Source of the DNA: Lewinella cohaerens DSM 23179
GTDB taxonomy: Bacteria > Bacteroidota > Bacteroidia > Chitinophagales > Saprospiraceae
Length of the DNA stretch: 64,000 nt
Assembly: GCF_000379805.1 (NCBI RefSeq)
Contig: NZ_KB903554.1
Location: 80,324 to 144,323, forward strand
Direction: 5' to 3'
Positions 44,774-54,159 of the stretch are shown in pieces (within the stretch, counting starts at the first letter, position 1; each line of letters starts with the position of its first letter). The position numbers were made by a program, and so were the translations under genes. The notes under the pieces are model-generated. The model ran no database searches, had not been told where the DNA came from, and saw nothing but the letters and a program-made list of their open reading frames with translations.

Positions 44774-47700
44774 ATGCGTTTCCCCAAAAGCTTCCTTTTC
44801 CTACTCCTTTTTTCCCTGAGTAACATAAGCTTCCTGTTTGCTGCCGATTATTTTTGGATCGGTGGAAGTGGCAACTGGTCAGATATCAGCCATTGGGCTA
44901 CCAGCTCTGGTGGTGCCATCACCCATCCACAAGCACCAACTGCCGATGATGATATTTTCTTTGATGGAAACTCCTTCACTGCACCAGGGCAAACGGTGAC
45001 TATGAATACCGATATCATTTTTTGTCGAAGCATGAGTTGGGTGGGCGTCACCAATAACCCGACCTTTATTGGTGGTGCCAACGTGACCTTAAACATTTAT
45101 GGCTCGCTAGACTTGGCGCCTACCATGACCTTCTCATTTACCGGGCGAACAGTCTTCACAGGCACACTCCCTACAAATACCATCAGCTACGGTACGCAGC
45201 CAGCCGGGCAAGACGTCTTCTTTGATGGTACTGCCACCTGGCTACTCAACAGTGGGATTACCGTAGACAGCGCTTTTGTCTTAAACGAGGGCAACCTACA
45301 AACCAATGGTCAAAACATTGATTGCAAATACTTTGAAAGTCGTACCAATAACAACAGAACGCTAGACTTAGCGGGGTCGATTATCACCATTCGTGGTACT
45401 ACAATTGATCCTTTTAGCGGGAATGTCCCAGAGCAGATCATCCAGCCACTGCGGTTGCATGCAAGCAATCTGACGATGATTGCTGGAACCTCCACCTTTA
45501 TCCTTATTGATCCGGTCGTTGATATTTGGATGGAAGGGCCTGGTGTTATTAATTTCAATCGAGTGATCCTAAGCAGTCCGATGGGGAATAGTCGCATTAT
45601 TCCTTGGATACCTAGTGGCAATGGTGCCGATGCGCCTACCATGAACTACAACGAGCTGGATCTCTTTCACCTGACCCTACTCAACGGCAGCCCCACCATT
45701 GGTAATCTTATTTTACACCCCGGTCAACGTTATCAATTTGAGGCTGGCGAAACCTTTACGCTAGGGGCGATTGATGCACAAGGCGATTGTCTACAAAGCA
45801 TCGGAATAGAATCTAGCTCCGCTGGTAATGCGACCAACTTTGCTACAGGCAGTAACGTGGCGGTCGACTTCGTCTCCCTTCGTGACATAAATGCTACGGG
45901 AGCTTTCACCGCCGATAACGTGGTCGATTTAGGCAACAATACAGGTTGGACACTCAATCCACGCCCCTCACAAGATTTCTTCTGGGTAGGCGGTACTGGC
46001 AACTGGAACGACCCTATGCACTGGTCATTTACCAGCGGCGGACCGGGCAGTGGTTGTATTCCCTCCCAATTGGATGACGTGTATTTTGACGCCAACTCCT
46101 TCAATGCCGCTGGCCAATCTGTAACCATAAATGTAGAAAACGCCTACTGCCGGAGCATGGACTGGACAGGAGCTACCAATATGCCCGACCTTACTGGTTT
46201 AGCCAATAATTCACTGCGATTGGGTGGTTCGCTGACTTTTATAACAGCCATGCAACACACCTTTGCGGGTGCTTACTACTTTGAATCCGACCAACTAGGG
46301 AACACCATCACCAGTGCCGGGCAGCCCTTTAATTTTGATGTGAATTTTTCCGGCACCGGAGGCGAATGGATTCTTCAAGATGATTTGTACGTAGACTTCA
46401 ACCTCTATTTCTTTTCTGGTATCCTGCGCACCAATGACCAGGATATGGAAGTCAATCGCTTCTATTCCGAATTTGCTAGCCCACGGGAATTGTACCTTGG
46501 GTCCTCTTATATCCGGGTAAATCTTCATAATTTCTTCGCGCCTATTTGGGAGGTTAACACCGACAATCTGTTACTCGATGCCGGAACCTCAACCATTGAG
46601 CATCTGGGACAATTTTCCTCACTACACCGAACCTTTGGCAGTGCCACAGCAGCCTACCACAAGGTGATCTTTAGCTCTTACGAAGGCCGCCTGTTTTCCT
46701 TAATTGATTTTCCAGGTACGGATGTAACCATCGATTCTCTATGGTTTTACCAAGAAGGAGCTATTTCCGGTAATAACACCGTCGATTACTGGTACCTGGC
46801 TCCCGGCCATCAATACAATTTTGTTAGTGATGTCACCCAAACCATCAATGAGCTGGATGCCAATGGTAATTGCCTAGATGGAATGATCTATATTCGTACC
46901 AACAGCACCGGCTATACCACCAACTTCAACATTGCTAACGATCATACTTTTGATCGTATCTTTCTACACGGTATCATACAAACCGGCACCGGGAATTTGC
47001 AAGCCAACAACTCAATTGACGATGGTGGGAATGTAAACTGGAACTTCGCCAACTTTGCTGGTCGAACCCTCTATTGGGTAGGCGATGCCGGAGACTGGAA
47101 CGACGAAAACAATTGGTCGCTAAGCTCAGGTGGCCCTGGCGGCGAGTGTATCCCAACCCCAATTGATGATGTTATTTTTGATGCCAATTCATTTTCTTCG
47201 GTCAACCCTTTAGTGAATAACTTGCTAGGCAACAATATGTATTGCCACGATATGACCTGGGAGGCAGGCATTGCCAATACACCTAATTACAACTCCAATT
47301 ACCTACAGATATTTGGTTCATTGACCATCGAAAGCCTAATGACCTGGAACGTTTTCCTCATTAAATTTAACGGCAGTAATAATCATACGATAACAACTAC
47401 GGGAGTAAGGCTCTACACCCTCTTTTTTGAAGGAACTGGTTCCTACCAACTTACCGACCCATTGAATGCATCTACGATTAGTCTCAACCGTGGCACCTTT
47501 GATACCAACGATCAATCCATTCTCGCAGAAGATATTGTAGCAGTAGGTCTACCCAATCCAAAAACCTTACTGTTACGAGATTCAGAAATAGAACTGACTG
47601 GTAACAATCCAAGTCCGTTTATCTCCACTTTTACCGTCTTCTCATCAGGGCTTGATTTACAGCCTGGTAACTCTAATATCTATTTCACCAATACCTTACC

Positions 47701-50521
47701 CGGCATCCGTTTTGACTATCCACTTTCACTGAACAATGTTTACTTCACGGAGCCAGCAGGAGACGCCACGATTGACACAGACAATGGTACATTCAATGCG
47801 ATTACCCTTAATGGGAATGCACGATTGTTGCGCCAACAAAGTATGGACACTCTCCTGTGTGCGCCGGGAAAAGCCTACCGTTTTGACGCTTTCTTCACCC
47901 AGACGATCAATGAATACTGGCAGATCATTGGCAACAACTGTACGCCGATCAGCTTGTCTTCGACCATGCTCAATTCGCTAGCCAACGTAAATATGCCTGC
48001 TAGTGGCAATATCCTTGCCGACTTTATCCAGATGCGCGACATACAGGCCGTAGGTGGCGCTAACTTCCTCGCAGGAGCCCGCAGTACGGATATTGACAAC
48101 ACCAACGTAGGCTGGATCTTTGACAGTGCACCAGAGTTTATCGACGTAGGTTTCCTGGGGCCTGACCAAGCACTTTGCAATGGTGATCCATTGACTCTAA
48201 ATGCCTATTCCTACACCATAGGAGAAACCTACCTCTGGCAAGATGGCTCCACCGATTCTACTTTGGTGATTACACAATCAGGTTCTTATGCCGTAGAGGT
48301 TAATTTTCAGACCAGCTGTGTTATAAGAGATACCATTGAAGTCATTGCCGCCCAAGATTTCGCAGTAGACCTTGTAGATGACCCGATAGTTTGTAGTGGT
48401 GAAACGCTTACGCTAGAGCCCGGTATTACCATTAATGGTGCAAGCTACTTATGGCAAGATGGGTCTACCGATCCTACTTTTACGCTAAATGCGGCTGGAG
48501 AATACAGCGTGGTCGTCAATATTGGCGGCTGTGAGGCCGGTGATACCACCATGGTTAGCCTGGCTACGGCCCCCATTGTCGACCTTGGTTTAGATATTAA
48601 TCTTTGTGATGGAGAAACCTTTGACTTGACCTCTAATGTCACCGCAGATACTTACCTATGGCAAGACGCAAGCACTAATAATAGTTTTTCCGGTAATGCG
48701 CCCGGAATCTACTGGCTGGAAGCAGCCAACAGTGGTTGTAGCACCCGCGACACCGTACTCGTCAACTATTCTAGTGTACCAATCATTGACTTAGGCAATG
48801 ATACCTTAGTGTGTGACCAGCCCAGTCTTATACTAGGATTTCCTGCTTCTGATATTAGCTATACTTGGTCAACAGGAAGCACAATGAATGGGATCACCGT
48901 CTTCCAATCCGACCTTTATTGGGTAGAGGGCAACAGAATGGGCTGTAGCAGTCGCGACTCCATTAACGTTACTTTCCAGGATAATCCAACCATTGAGTTT
49001 GGCGATGAAATATTTGCCTGCCAGGGAGATGTGATCAACCTCACTTCCCCTGCAGTAGCCGATGCTTACGCTTGGAGCGACGGAGATATGGATGCTAATT
49101 TTTCAACGACCACAGCAGGCACCTATTTTCTTGATGCTACCTTTGGAAGTTGTATCGTCCGAGAGTATTTTGAGGTCATCCTAAGTGATGGTCCTGTAAT
49201 TACACCATTAGGTGCTGACACTACACTTTGTGAAGGCGAAAGCCTCAACCTGATGGCTATTACAGATAGCGGCACCGTCTCATGGCAGGATGGGAGTACG
49301 GCAACTAACTTTACGGTTAGCAATGCTGGAGAATATTGGTTTATAGCCGACAACATGGGCTGTACCGCCAGCGACACCATTCTTGTAGCAATAACAGACC
49401 TACCAGAACTCGACTTTGATCCATTTTACGAAAGTTGTGAAGGCAGTACTTTTACACTAGATTCCCCAATAACAGCAGATAGTTACCAGTGGAGCAATGG
49501 TGACACTGGCCCCACTTTTACGGAAACTACACCTGGAGGTTATGACCTGACCGCCACGATTGGTAACTGTACTTTAAACGATGATTTCACCCTTAACTTT
49601 CTGACTGCTCCAGCAATTGACTTGGGTCCCGATCAAATGCCTTGTGAAGGTGCTCCAGTTGTATTAAATGCAGGCCAAGATGGCCTTTGGCAGGATGGTT
49701 CCTCCTCTTCTGTTTACCTTGTTGAAGACAGCGGCCTCTATTTCGTACAAGTAGCCAATGGTGACTGTACTAGCCGCGACTCTGTAGTTATTGATTTCCT
49801 TCCTTCTCCTGATTTTGATCTAGGAAGCGACATCATCGCCTGTGAAGGGGAAGCTATTTCGCTCAATGCGCCTTCAAACCTTGGCGCCATAAGCTGGGAC
49901 GATGGAAGCACAGACCAAAATCGAAATCTAAATACTCCTGGCATCTATTGGCTTGACATCACCGGCGCAAATGGCTGTATCAGTCGCGACTCGGTCAATC
50001 TAGCTTTTGCACCGCTCCCTTTACTGGAATTAGGAATGGACACTATCGTGTGCGAAAACCAGTCTTTTGAGGTACAACCAGTGGTTGGTCAAGGAGTCTT
50101 CCAGTGGTTTGATGGCACAACAAGAGACAACTATCTAGTGGAAAGCCCTGGATTAATTACCGCTACTTTGGATAATAACGGGTGTATTATAACAGACTCA
50201 ATTCTCGTCCAATTCAAGGAATGCAAAGTTTTTCAAGCTTTCATACCAAACATCTTTTCACCCAATGAAGATGGTGTCAACGATGCTTTCTTTATCCAAG
50301 TAGACCCATCCGTACTCGTTTTGGAATACGAATTACAAGTCTATGATCGCTGGGGCGGTCAAATCTTCGTGAGCAATAATCTCAGCGAAGGCTGGAATGG
50401 CAAAACACGCGGAGAGTTAATGCCCGCCGGGGTCTACGTTTATTTTGTCAATATCACCTACAGTGATGATCTTGGCATCAACAAGGAGGTTTTGATGGGG
50501 GATGTGACTTTGGTTAGATAA
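44774..50521 (+). CDS. giant T9SS-secreted surface protein with three large N-terminal repeats and ten Ig-like repeats
   Basis: 1915 residues with a signal peptide (about 1-23, ends LFAA). Three large repeats of about 360-375 residues begin near 25, 400 and 763. Each opens with a Trp-rich motif (FWIGGSGNWSDISHW; FWVGGTGNWNDPMHW; YWVGDAGDWNDENNW), followed by DDIFFD-type and CRSMSW-type motifs, and reads like a beta-helix or beta-sandwich. From about 1122 to 1815 there are ten Ig-like repeats of about 65-70 residues with a C-x-G-E start, a WQDGS-type centre and an RD(S/T) end. The C-terminus (about 1825-1915) is a gliding-type sorting domain: IPNIFSPNEDGVNDAFFI, VYDRWGGQIF, GWNGKTRGELMPAG. Likely a surface adhesin or structural protein. 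No PorP/SprF gene is next to it. Confidence 0.92.
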   Translation: MRFPKSFLFLLLFSLSNISFLFAADYFWIGGSGNWSDISHWATSSGGAITHPQAPTADDDIFFDGNSFTAPGQTVTMNTDIIFCRSMSWVGVTNNPTFIGGANVTLNIYGSLDLAPTMTFSFTGRTVFTGTLPTNTISYGTQPAGQDVFFDGTATWLLNSGITVDSAFVLNEGNLQTNGQNIDCKYFESRTNNNRTLDLAGSIITIRGTTIDPFSGNVPEQIIQPLRLHASNLTMIAGTSTFILIDPVVDIWMEGPGVINFNRVILSSPMGNSRIIPWIPSGNGADAPTMNYNELDLFHLTLLNGSPTIGNLILHPGQRYQFEAGETFTLGAIDAQGDCLQSIGIESSSAGNATNFATGSNVAVDFVSLRDINATGAFTADNVVDLGNNTGWTLNPRPSQDFFWVGGTGNWNDPMHWSFTSGGPGSGCIPSQLDDVYFDANSFNAAGQSVTINVENAYCRSMDWTGATNMPDLTGLANNSLRLGGSLTFITAMQHTFAGAYYFESDQLGNTITSAGQPFNFDVNFSGTGGEWILQDDLYVDFNLYFFSGILRTNDQDMEVNRFYSEFASPRELYLGSSYIRVNLHNFFAPIWEVNTDNLLLDAGTSTIEHLGQFSSLHRTFGSATAAYHKVIFSSYEGRLFSLIDFPGTDVTIDSLWFYQEGAISGNNTVDYWYLAPGHQYNFVSDVTQTINELDANGNCLDGMIYIRTNSTGYTTNFNIANDHTFDRIFLHGIIQTGTGNLQANNSIDDGGNVNWNFANFAGRTLYWVGDAGDWNDENNWSLSSGGPGGECIPTPIDDVIFDANSFSSVNPLVNNLLGNNMYCHDMTWEAGIANTPNYNSNYLQIFGSLTIESLMTWNVFLIKFNGSNNHTITTTGVRLYTLFFEGTGSYQLTDPLNASTISLNRGTFDTNDQSILAEDIVAVGLPNPKTLLLRDSEIELTGNNPSPFISTFTVFSSGLDLQPGNSNIYFTNTLPGIRFDYPLSLNNVYFTEPAGDATIDTDNGTFNAITLNGNARLLRQQSMDTLLCAPGKAYRFDAFFTQTINEYWQIIGNNCTPISLSSTMLNSLANVNMPASGNILADFIQMRDIQAVGGANFLAGARSTDIDNTNVGWIFDSAPEFIDVGFLGPDQALCNGDPLTLNAYSYTIGETYLWQDGSTDSTLVITQSGSYAVEVNFQTSCVIRDTIEVIAAQDFAVDLVDDPIVCSGETLTLEPGITINGASYLWQDGSTDPTFTLNAAGEYSVVVNIGGCEAGDTTMVSLATAPIVDLGLDINLCDGETFDLTSNVTADTYLWQDASTNNSFSGNAPGIYWLEAANSGCSTRDTVLVNYSSVPIIDLGNDTLVCDQPSLILGFPASDISYTWSTGSTMNGITVFQSDLYWVEGNRMGCSSRDSINVTFQDNPTIEFGDEIFACQGDVINLTSPAVADAYAWSDGDMDANFSTTTAGTYFLDATFGSCIVREYFEVILSDGPVITPLGADTTLCEGESLNLMAITDSGTVSWQDGSTATNFTVSNAGEYWFIADNMGCTASDTILVAITDLPELDFDPFYESCEGSTFTLDSPITADSYQWSNGDTGPTFTETTPGGYDLTATIGNCTLNDDFTLNFLTAPAIDLGPDQMPCEGAPVVLNAGQDGLWQDGSSSSVYLVEDSGLYFVQVANGDCTSRDSVVIDFLPSPDFDLGSDIIACEGEAISLNAPSNLGAISWDDGSTDQNRNLNTPGIYWLDITGANGCISRDSVNLAFAPLPLLELGMDTIVCENQSFEVQPVVGQGVFQWFDGTTRDNYLVESPGLITATLDNNGCIITDSILVQFKECKVFQAFIPNIFSPNEDGVNDAFFIQVDPSVLVLEYELQVYDRWGGQIFVSNNLSEGWNGKTRGELMPAGVYVYFVNITYSDDLGINKEVLMGDVTLVR

Positions 50522-50568
50522 AATGGTTGGATGGTTGGAAAAAACCACTTGCAATTAGGTTTTGCCAT

Positions 50569-50584
50569 TAGACTGAACAGTCTA
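50569..50584. repeat. short inverted repeat between convergent genes
   Basis: TAGACTG (50569-50575) and CAGTCTA (50578-50584) with two bases between lie 48 bp after the giant gene's stop. There is no T-tract, so a terminator role is possible but weak. It marks the left side of the AT-rich methyltransferase island. Confidence 0.3.
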
Positions 50585-50652
50585 GCTATCAGGGAATGGG
50601 CCAAGCTTATCCTGTTTTCTTACGTTCTTAGCTAGGTATTGTTCTCTACATT

Positions 50653-51657
50653 CTAAATATTAATATCGAAATAGTTTGGGTACCTACGATAATGCTTAAA
50701 ATACTGATTTAAAATCCTTTTCGAAATCTCTGGGTCATTATCCAATTGAAAAGGTAAAATTTCATCATGGATTTCATCGATCGATTTACAATACAATTTT
50801 GAGTCAATTAACAATCTCTCTTTTAATGAGAGGCTCGGAATATTTATTTTTTTTACATCTTCAGAGTTATCCGGCATGAATTCCCAGTCGGAATTAAGAG
50901 AAACTCTAGTTCGCTCTATTTCAGTCTCGCTACCATAGAGTTTATATGCAACATTTAACATCTTATGAGTACCATCACTATAAGCAAAAGACAACACATT
51001 TAAAGCGTACAAATCCTCCCGCAAGCCTGAAATCAAAGACAATTCAACTCCTCTTCTAATTACATTAACAAACTTCTTGTTTGTTATATCGTTTTTATCA
51101 AATTTTTCGTCATCAAAATATTCACTAATCTGAGATCTTATTCTTTTAAACCTTCTCTCTTGTAATTCTTCACCAGATTCTTCATTACTCTGTCTTTGCC
51201 CTAATGAGGTTGGATTCACATTTATTGTTATCTTAACCAGATCACCGCTATTAAGTGTTGACACTAACGATTGGAACTCACTAAGTTGTTCGTATCTTTC
51301 ATTAGCTGCGGCATAGTCTAACCAAATTATATAGTCTTCTTCAGGGTATCGCTCATCTATATCAGCAAAATTAGATATCATTTCATTTACGGACTGTAAT
51401 TCGCAATGAATGCAACCAGGTCTTAAATTAAATATTTGTCGATCAAATACATTCGGATCGGATTCTATTGAATAGAGTTTCTTAAACCCCAATTCATAGT
51501 GCATCAGCTTATGATCTACTAACTGTGGACCTCCCATAGATATATATGCATAATTATCTCTTGGTTTATCACAAAGGAGACTAAGCAAATCGACAAAAAG
51601 ACGACGCTCGATGTGCTTGTTCGGTCTGAGGTTATATGAAATATTTTCACCGGCCAT
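50653..51657 (-). CDS. protein of unknown function in a methyltransferase/GHKL ATPase operon, possible Rossmann-like fold
   Basis: 334 residues, soluble, no signal peptide. I do not recognise a named family. Residues 37-44 (AYISMGGP) followed by KKLYSIESDPNVFDRQIF (about 59-76) resemble the first two strands of a SAM-methyltransferase-like Rossmann fold, with the acidic ESDP at 65-68. EEDYIIWLDYAAANERY (about 106-122) resembles strand 4 with an acidic pair. The C-terminal half is charged and helical, with the tail YFKHYRRYPNYFDI. No nuclease motif (PD-(D/E)xK, HNH, GIY-YIG) could be picked out by eye. The ATG overlaps the ATPase stop in TAATG, so translation is coupled. It probably acts with the methyltransferase and ATPase. 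It could instead be a diverged restriction or recognition subunit. Confidence 0.65.
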   Translation of the reverse strand: MAGENISYNLRPNKHIERRLFVDLLSLLCDKPRDNYAYISMGGPQLVDHKLMHYELGFKKLYSIESDPNVFDRQIFNLRPGCIHCELQSVNEMISNFADIDERYPEEDYIIWLDYAAANERYEQLSEFQSLVSTLNSGDLVKITINVNPTSLGQRQSNEESGEELQERRFKRIRSQISEYFDDEKFDKNDITNKKFVNVIRRGVELSLISGLREDLYALNVLSFAYSDGTHKMLNVAYKLYGSETEIERTRVSLNSDWEFMPDNSEDVKKINIPSLSLKERLLIDSKLYCKSIDEIHDEILPFQLDNDPEISKRILNQYFKHYRRYPNYFDINI

Positions 51658-53066
51658 TAGAGTTCTTCTTTAGCAAGTTCGTATTGCTTTTCAAAAGCAA
51701 AATCTCCGATATCGGAGGGATTTGCAGCGGAATCACCATATATATATTCAGCTACTAATTTTACTTCTTCTTTTTCCCTATAAAATGTTATCCTTACTTT
51801 CGTGTTTCTTCTTGCTGGTTTAGGTAAACTAGGATTTACTCTTTTCTCATTGAATCTTCCTTTCGGTACAGCACGCCAGCTTACCTTCTCTTCATTTTCA
51901 TTGATCATTTTGATAGGATCTTGATAGGTCGCTTTCTCGAAAAATGACTTTACCTCGCTTTCTTTCCCTTTCCATTGATTGGTGAAGTCCGTAAATTTTT
52001 TCACTCCTTCCTTTATGTATTCTAGTGCGTACCAATAAATTTTTGCAGAAAGATTCAATCCTCTTTTTGTCGTTGTAAGTGGCAGGTTTTCGCTGTTAGC
52101 GCTACTAAATCTAACTATTCCTGCAATCGGTAAGAACTGATTATGGAATGATGGGACAGGCTTACTTCCCCAACCCGTAATGTGAGATTTATCTCTAAAA
52201 AGTACTATTCTATCATTACATATAATTGTAATTCCTGCATTTGCAGCTGATCGACTTAGCCTATTTTCTTCTTCTACTTCGTCTATTGAAGCAAGTGGCC
52301 TGTAGAACCCAATAGCAATATCAATCATTACATCGTTATACTCCGATTTGAGCTGATAAGTTTCAATACCGTCTTTTTGATCTTCTATCTCATCTGTTTG
52401 AAGAAGATCAAAAGAAACTGGTGAAACCTCCACATCATTCACCGTTACAACAAATCCTTTTTTGATGATGAGTGCAAAAATTCGACCTACCTCATCTCTC
52501 AACTCTTTTGCAAAGCCTCTACGCTGTGAAAAGCGATCAGATATCTCATCATGAAGATTGTTTACAATTATTGATGTCCCTTCATGACTCGTCCCTAATA
52601 ATTTCAGGTTTTCCAAATTAAGCATCCAATCATTATCATCTTCAAGCCATTCTGGAGGTATTTCCACTGTATACCTATTTTCTTTATGTTGACTTTCAAC
52701 AAGTATATGCGTCCCCATTTTAAAGACTGCTCTTTTCATTCCAATTCCATACATTCCAACAGTCTCTAACTGTGCATCTCTCTCAGGATTAGTTCTTCCG
52801 AATTTAAACGCTTCTTCAATTGCTATTTTCATTGGAATACCTCCACAATTATCATGGATTTCGAACTTCTGTTCATCTAAAACAATATCTGCTCGGAACC
52901 CTTTATATACATTTTCACCTTCTAACGTTTTTAGGTCTTTGGACCTAACTACACCATCTATGCAATTATCTAGTAGATCAAGAATTGCGTCTTTTAGTTC
53001 AATGTCGCGAGTTAGACTATTTACAAAGAACCTCTTTGTGGGTGTTGCTTGTACAGGAGTGCTCAT
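51657..53066 (-). CDS. GHKL ATPase (Hsp90/MutL/MORC-like) in a DNA-modification operon
   Basis: 469 residues. GHKL ATP-binding motifs are visible in order: N-box DAILDLLDNCIDG (about 26-38), with Asn34 as likely magnesium ligand; G1 box HDNCGGIP (71-78); G2 box VGMYGIGMKRAVFKMG (about 103-118); and a GTSIIV-type strand at about 168-173. After the ATPase part is a transducer-like region with Lys in TTTKRGLNL (about 328-336), then a basic C-terminal part (RVNPSLPKPARRNTKVRI). No MutL-type endonuclease motif is seen. Such ATPases dimerise around DNA or partner proteins. It lies 1 bp after the cytosine methyltransferase and overlaps the next gene, so all three are one operon. MutL/MORC-type ATPases are known from predicted bacterial restriction-modification operons. 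Confidence 0.85.
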   Translation of the reverse strand: MSTPVQATPTKRFFVNSLTRDIELKDAILDLLDNCIDGVVRSKDLKTLEGENVYKGFRADIVLDEQKFEIHDNCGGIPMKIAIEEAFKFGRTNPERDAQLETVGMYGIGMKRAVFKMGTHILVESQHKENRYTVEIPPEWLEDDNDWMLNLENLKLLGTSHEGTSIIVNNLHDEISDRFSQRRGFAKELRDEVGRIFALIIKKGFVVTVNDVEVSPVSFDLLQTDEIEDQKDGIETYQLKSEYNDVMIDIAIGFYRPLASIDEVEEENRLSRSAANAGITIICNDRIVLFRDKSHITGWGSKPVPSFHNQFLPIAGIVRFSSANSENLPLTTTKRGLNLSAKIYWYALEYIKEGVKKFTDFTNQWKGKESEVKSFFEKATYQDPIKMINENEEKVSWRAVPKGRFNEKRVNPSLPKPARRNTKVRITFYREKEEVKLVAEYIYGDSAANPSDIGDFAFEKQYELAKEEL

Positions 53067-53067
53067 T

Positions 53068-54159
53068 CTAACTTAAAATTTTTGCGATCGTATGCCCTAT
53101 GGACTCCGATAAATGTGGAGGTACTGAATTTCCTATTTGCATCATTCCATACCATTTCGTAGGGTAAAATACGAACCAATCCGGAAATGAATGTAATCTT
53201 GCAGCTTCTCTTGTCGTAATACATCGATTAAACACTGGATGAATGGGCCTGGGAGCCATAAATTGGCCCATTCCTCTTTTTGTACCTGCTCTCAGTGTTG
53301 GACTTAAACCATCCAGCGCTAACCTCTTATATCTACTAATAGGCTCCCTATTCCCTGGAGTTGTAGCTGCAAATCTTTTTACTACTTCAGGTGTGTGGTT
53401 TGTAGTCATACATCCAGTTAGACATTGAATTTTATTCAAAGCACCTGTGATATCTATATCATCAGCAGTAGCATTAGATAACTTTTTAGAGTATGAAGAA
53501 GACTTGCCAAATCTTCCATTATAGCAATCTGAGGTATTAGGTTCTAAATTTACATCTAAAATATCACACAATGCATCTCTTACCGTAACGTATTTATCAG
53601 TACAAAAACCAGATCTAACTTTAGCTGTTATACGTATAGAGTCAATTTTATTTTTCAGCCCAATAAAAAATACTCTTTTGCGGTTTTGAGGAATAAAGAA
53701 ATCCATAGCATTTAGTACCAAAGGATCGTATACAGTATATCCATTTTTCTTTAGAAATTCCGAAAAACTTGCAAGGCGGTCAGAGAATTTTTTATTCAAA
53801 ATCCCACTTACATTTTCCATGATAAAACACCTAGGATTCAGTTGAACTACTAATCTTGCGAATTTCATGATTTGATCATTCCGCAAATCATCAACTTTCT
53901 GCTTGCCACCATTTGAAAAACCTTGACATGGTGGTCCACCAAACACAAGATCTAAATCACTGCAATCCACACCGAAATCATCTATATCGAAATCAATATT
54001 CGATATATCTTGTACGATAGATAAATTACCTAAGAAATTCTTATTATAAGTTTCAACATGCCTCCAATCAATCTCAAATGCAGCCTTAACATCAAACCCT
54101 GCTCTCTTCATACCTAAACTGAACCCCCCAACACCTGAATAAAATTCGATTGCTTTCAT
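53068..54159 (-). CDS. DNA (cytosine-5-)-methyltransferase
   Basis: 363-residue C5-cytosine DNA methyltransferase with the motifs in standard order: I (EFYSGVGGFSLGMKRAGF, SAM binding), IV (FGGPPCQGFSNGG, catalytic Cys78), VI (CFIMENVSGIL, catalytic Glu115), VIII (FIPQNRKRVFFIGLK), a target-recognition region at about 190-290, IX (TTREAARLHSFPDWF) and X (MMQIGNSVPPHLSESIG). All catalytic residues are present, so it is probably active. The recognition sequence cannot be read from the protein. It is the first gene of a three-gene operon with a GHKL ATPase and an unknown protein, in DNA visibly poorer in G+C than flanking genes, consistent with horizontal transfer. No separate restriction enzyme is found. 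Confidence 0.96.
   Translation of the reverse strand: MKAIEFYSGVGGFSLGMKRAGFDVKAAFEIDWRHVETYNKNFLGNLSIVQDISNIDFDIDDFGVDCSDLDLVFGGPPCQGFSNGGKQKVDDLRNDQIMKFARLVVQLNPRCFIMENVSGILNKKFSDRLASFSEFLKKNGYTVYDPLVLNAMDFFIPQNRKRVFFIGLKNKIDSIRITAKVRSGFCTDKYVTVRDALCDILDVNLEPNTSDCYNGRFGKSSSYSKKLSNATADDIDITGALNKIQCLTGCMTTNHTPEVVKRFAATTPGNREPISRYKRLALDGLSPTLRAGTKRGMGQFMAPRPIHPVFNRCITTREAARLHSFPDWFVFYPTKWYGMMQIGNSVPPHLSESIGHTIAKILS

Noticed and set aside
45310-48180. Antisense frames of 60-130 codons inside the 1915-residue gene
   Set aside because: Their compositions mirror the repeated Thr/Asp/Gly codons of the sense strand and show no domain.
51657-53066. Sensor histidine kinase or MutL mismatch-repair protein
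   Set aside because: The GHKL boxes fit, but there is no histidine phosphoacceptor or membrane domain, and no MutL endonuclease or conserved MutL C-terminal region.
53068-54159. Solitary prophage or plasmid methyltransferase
   Set aside because: No integrase, phage or plasmid genes lie nearby, and the next two genes are tightly coupled to it, so an operon system is the better reading.
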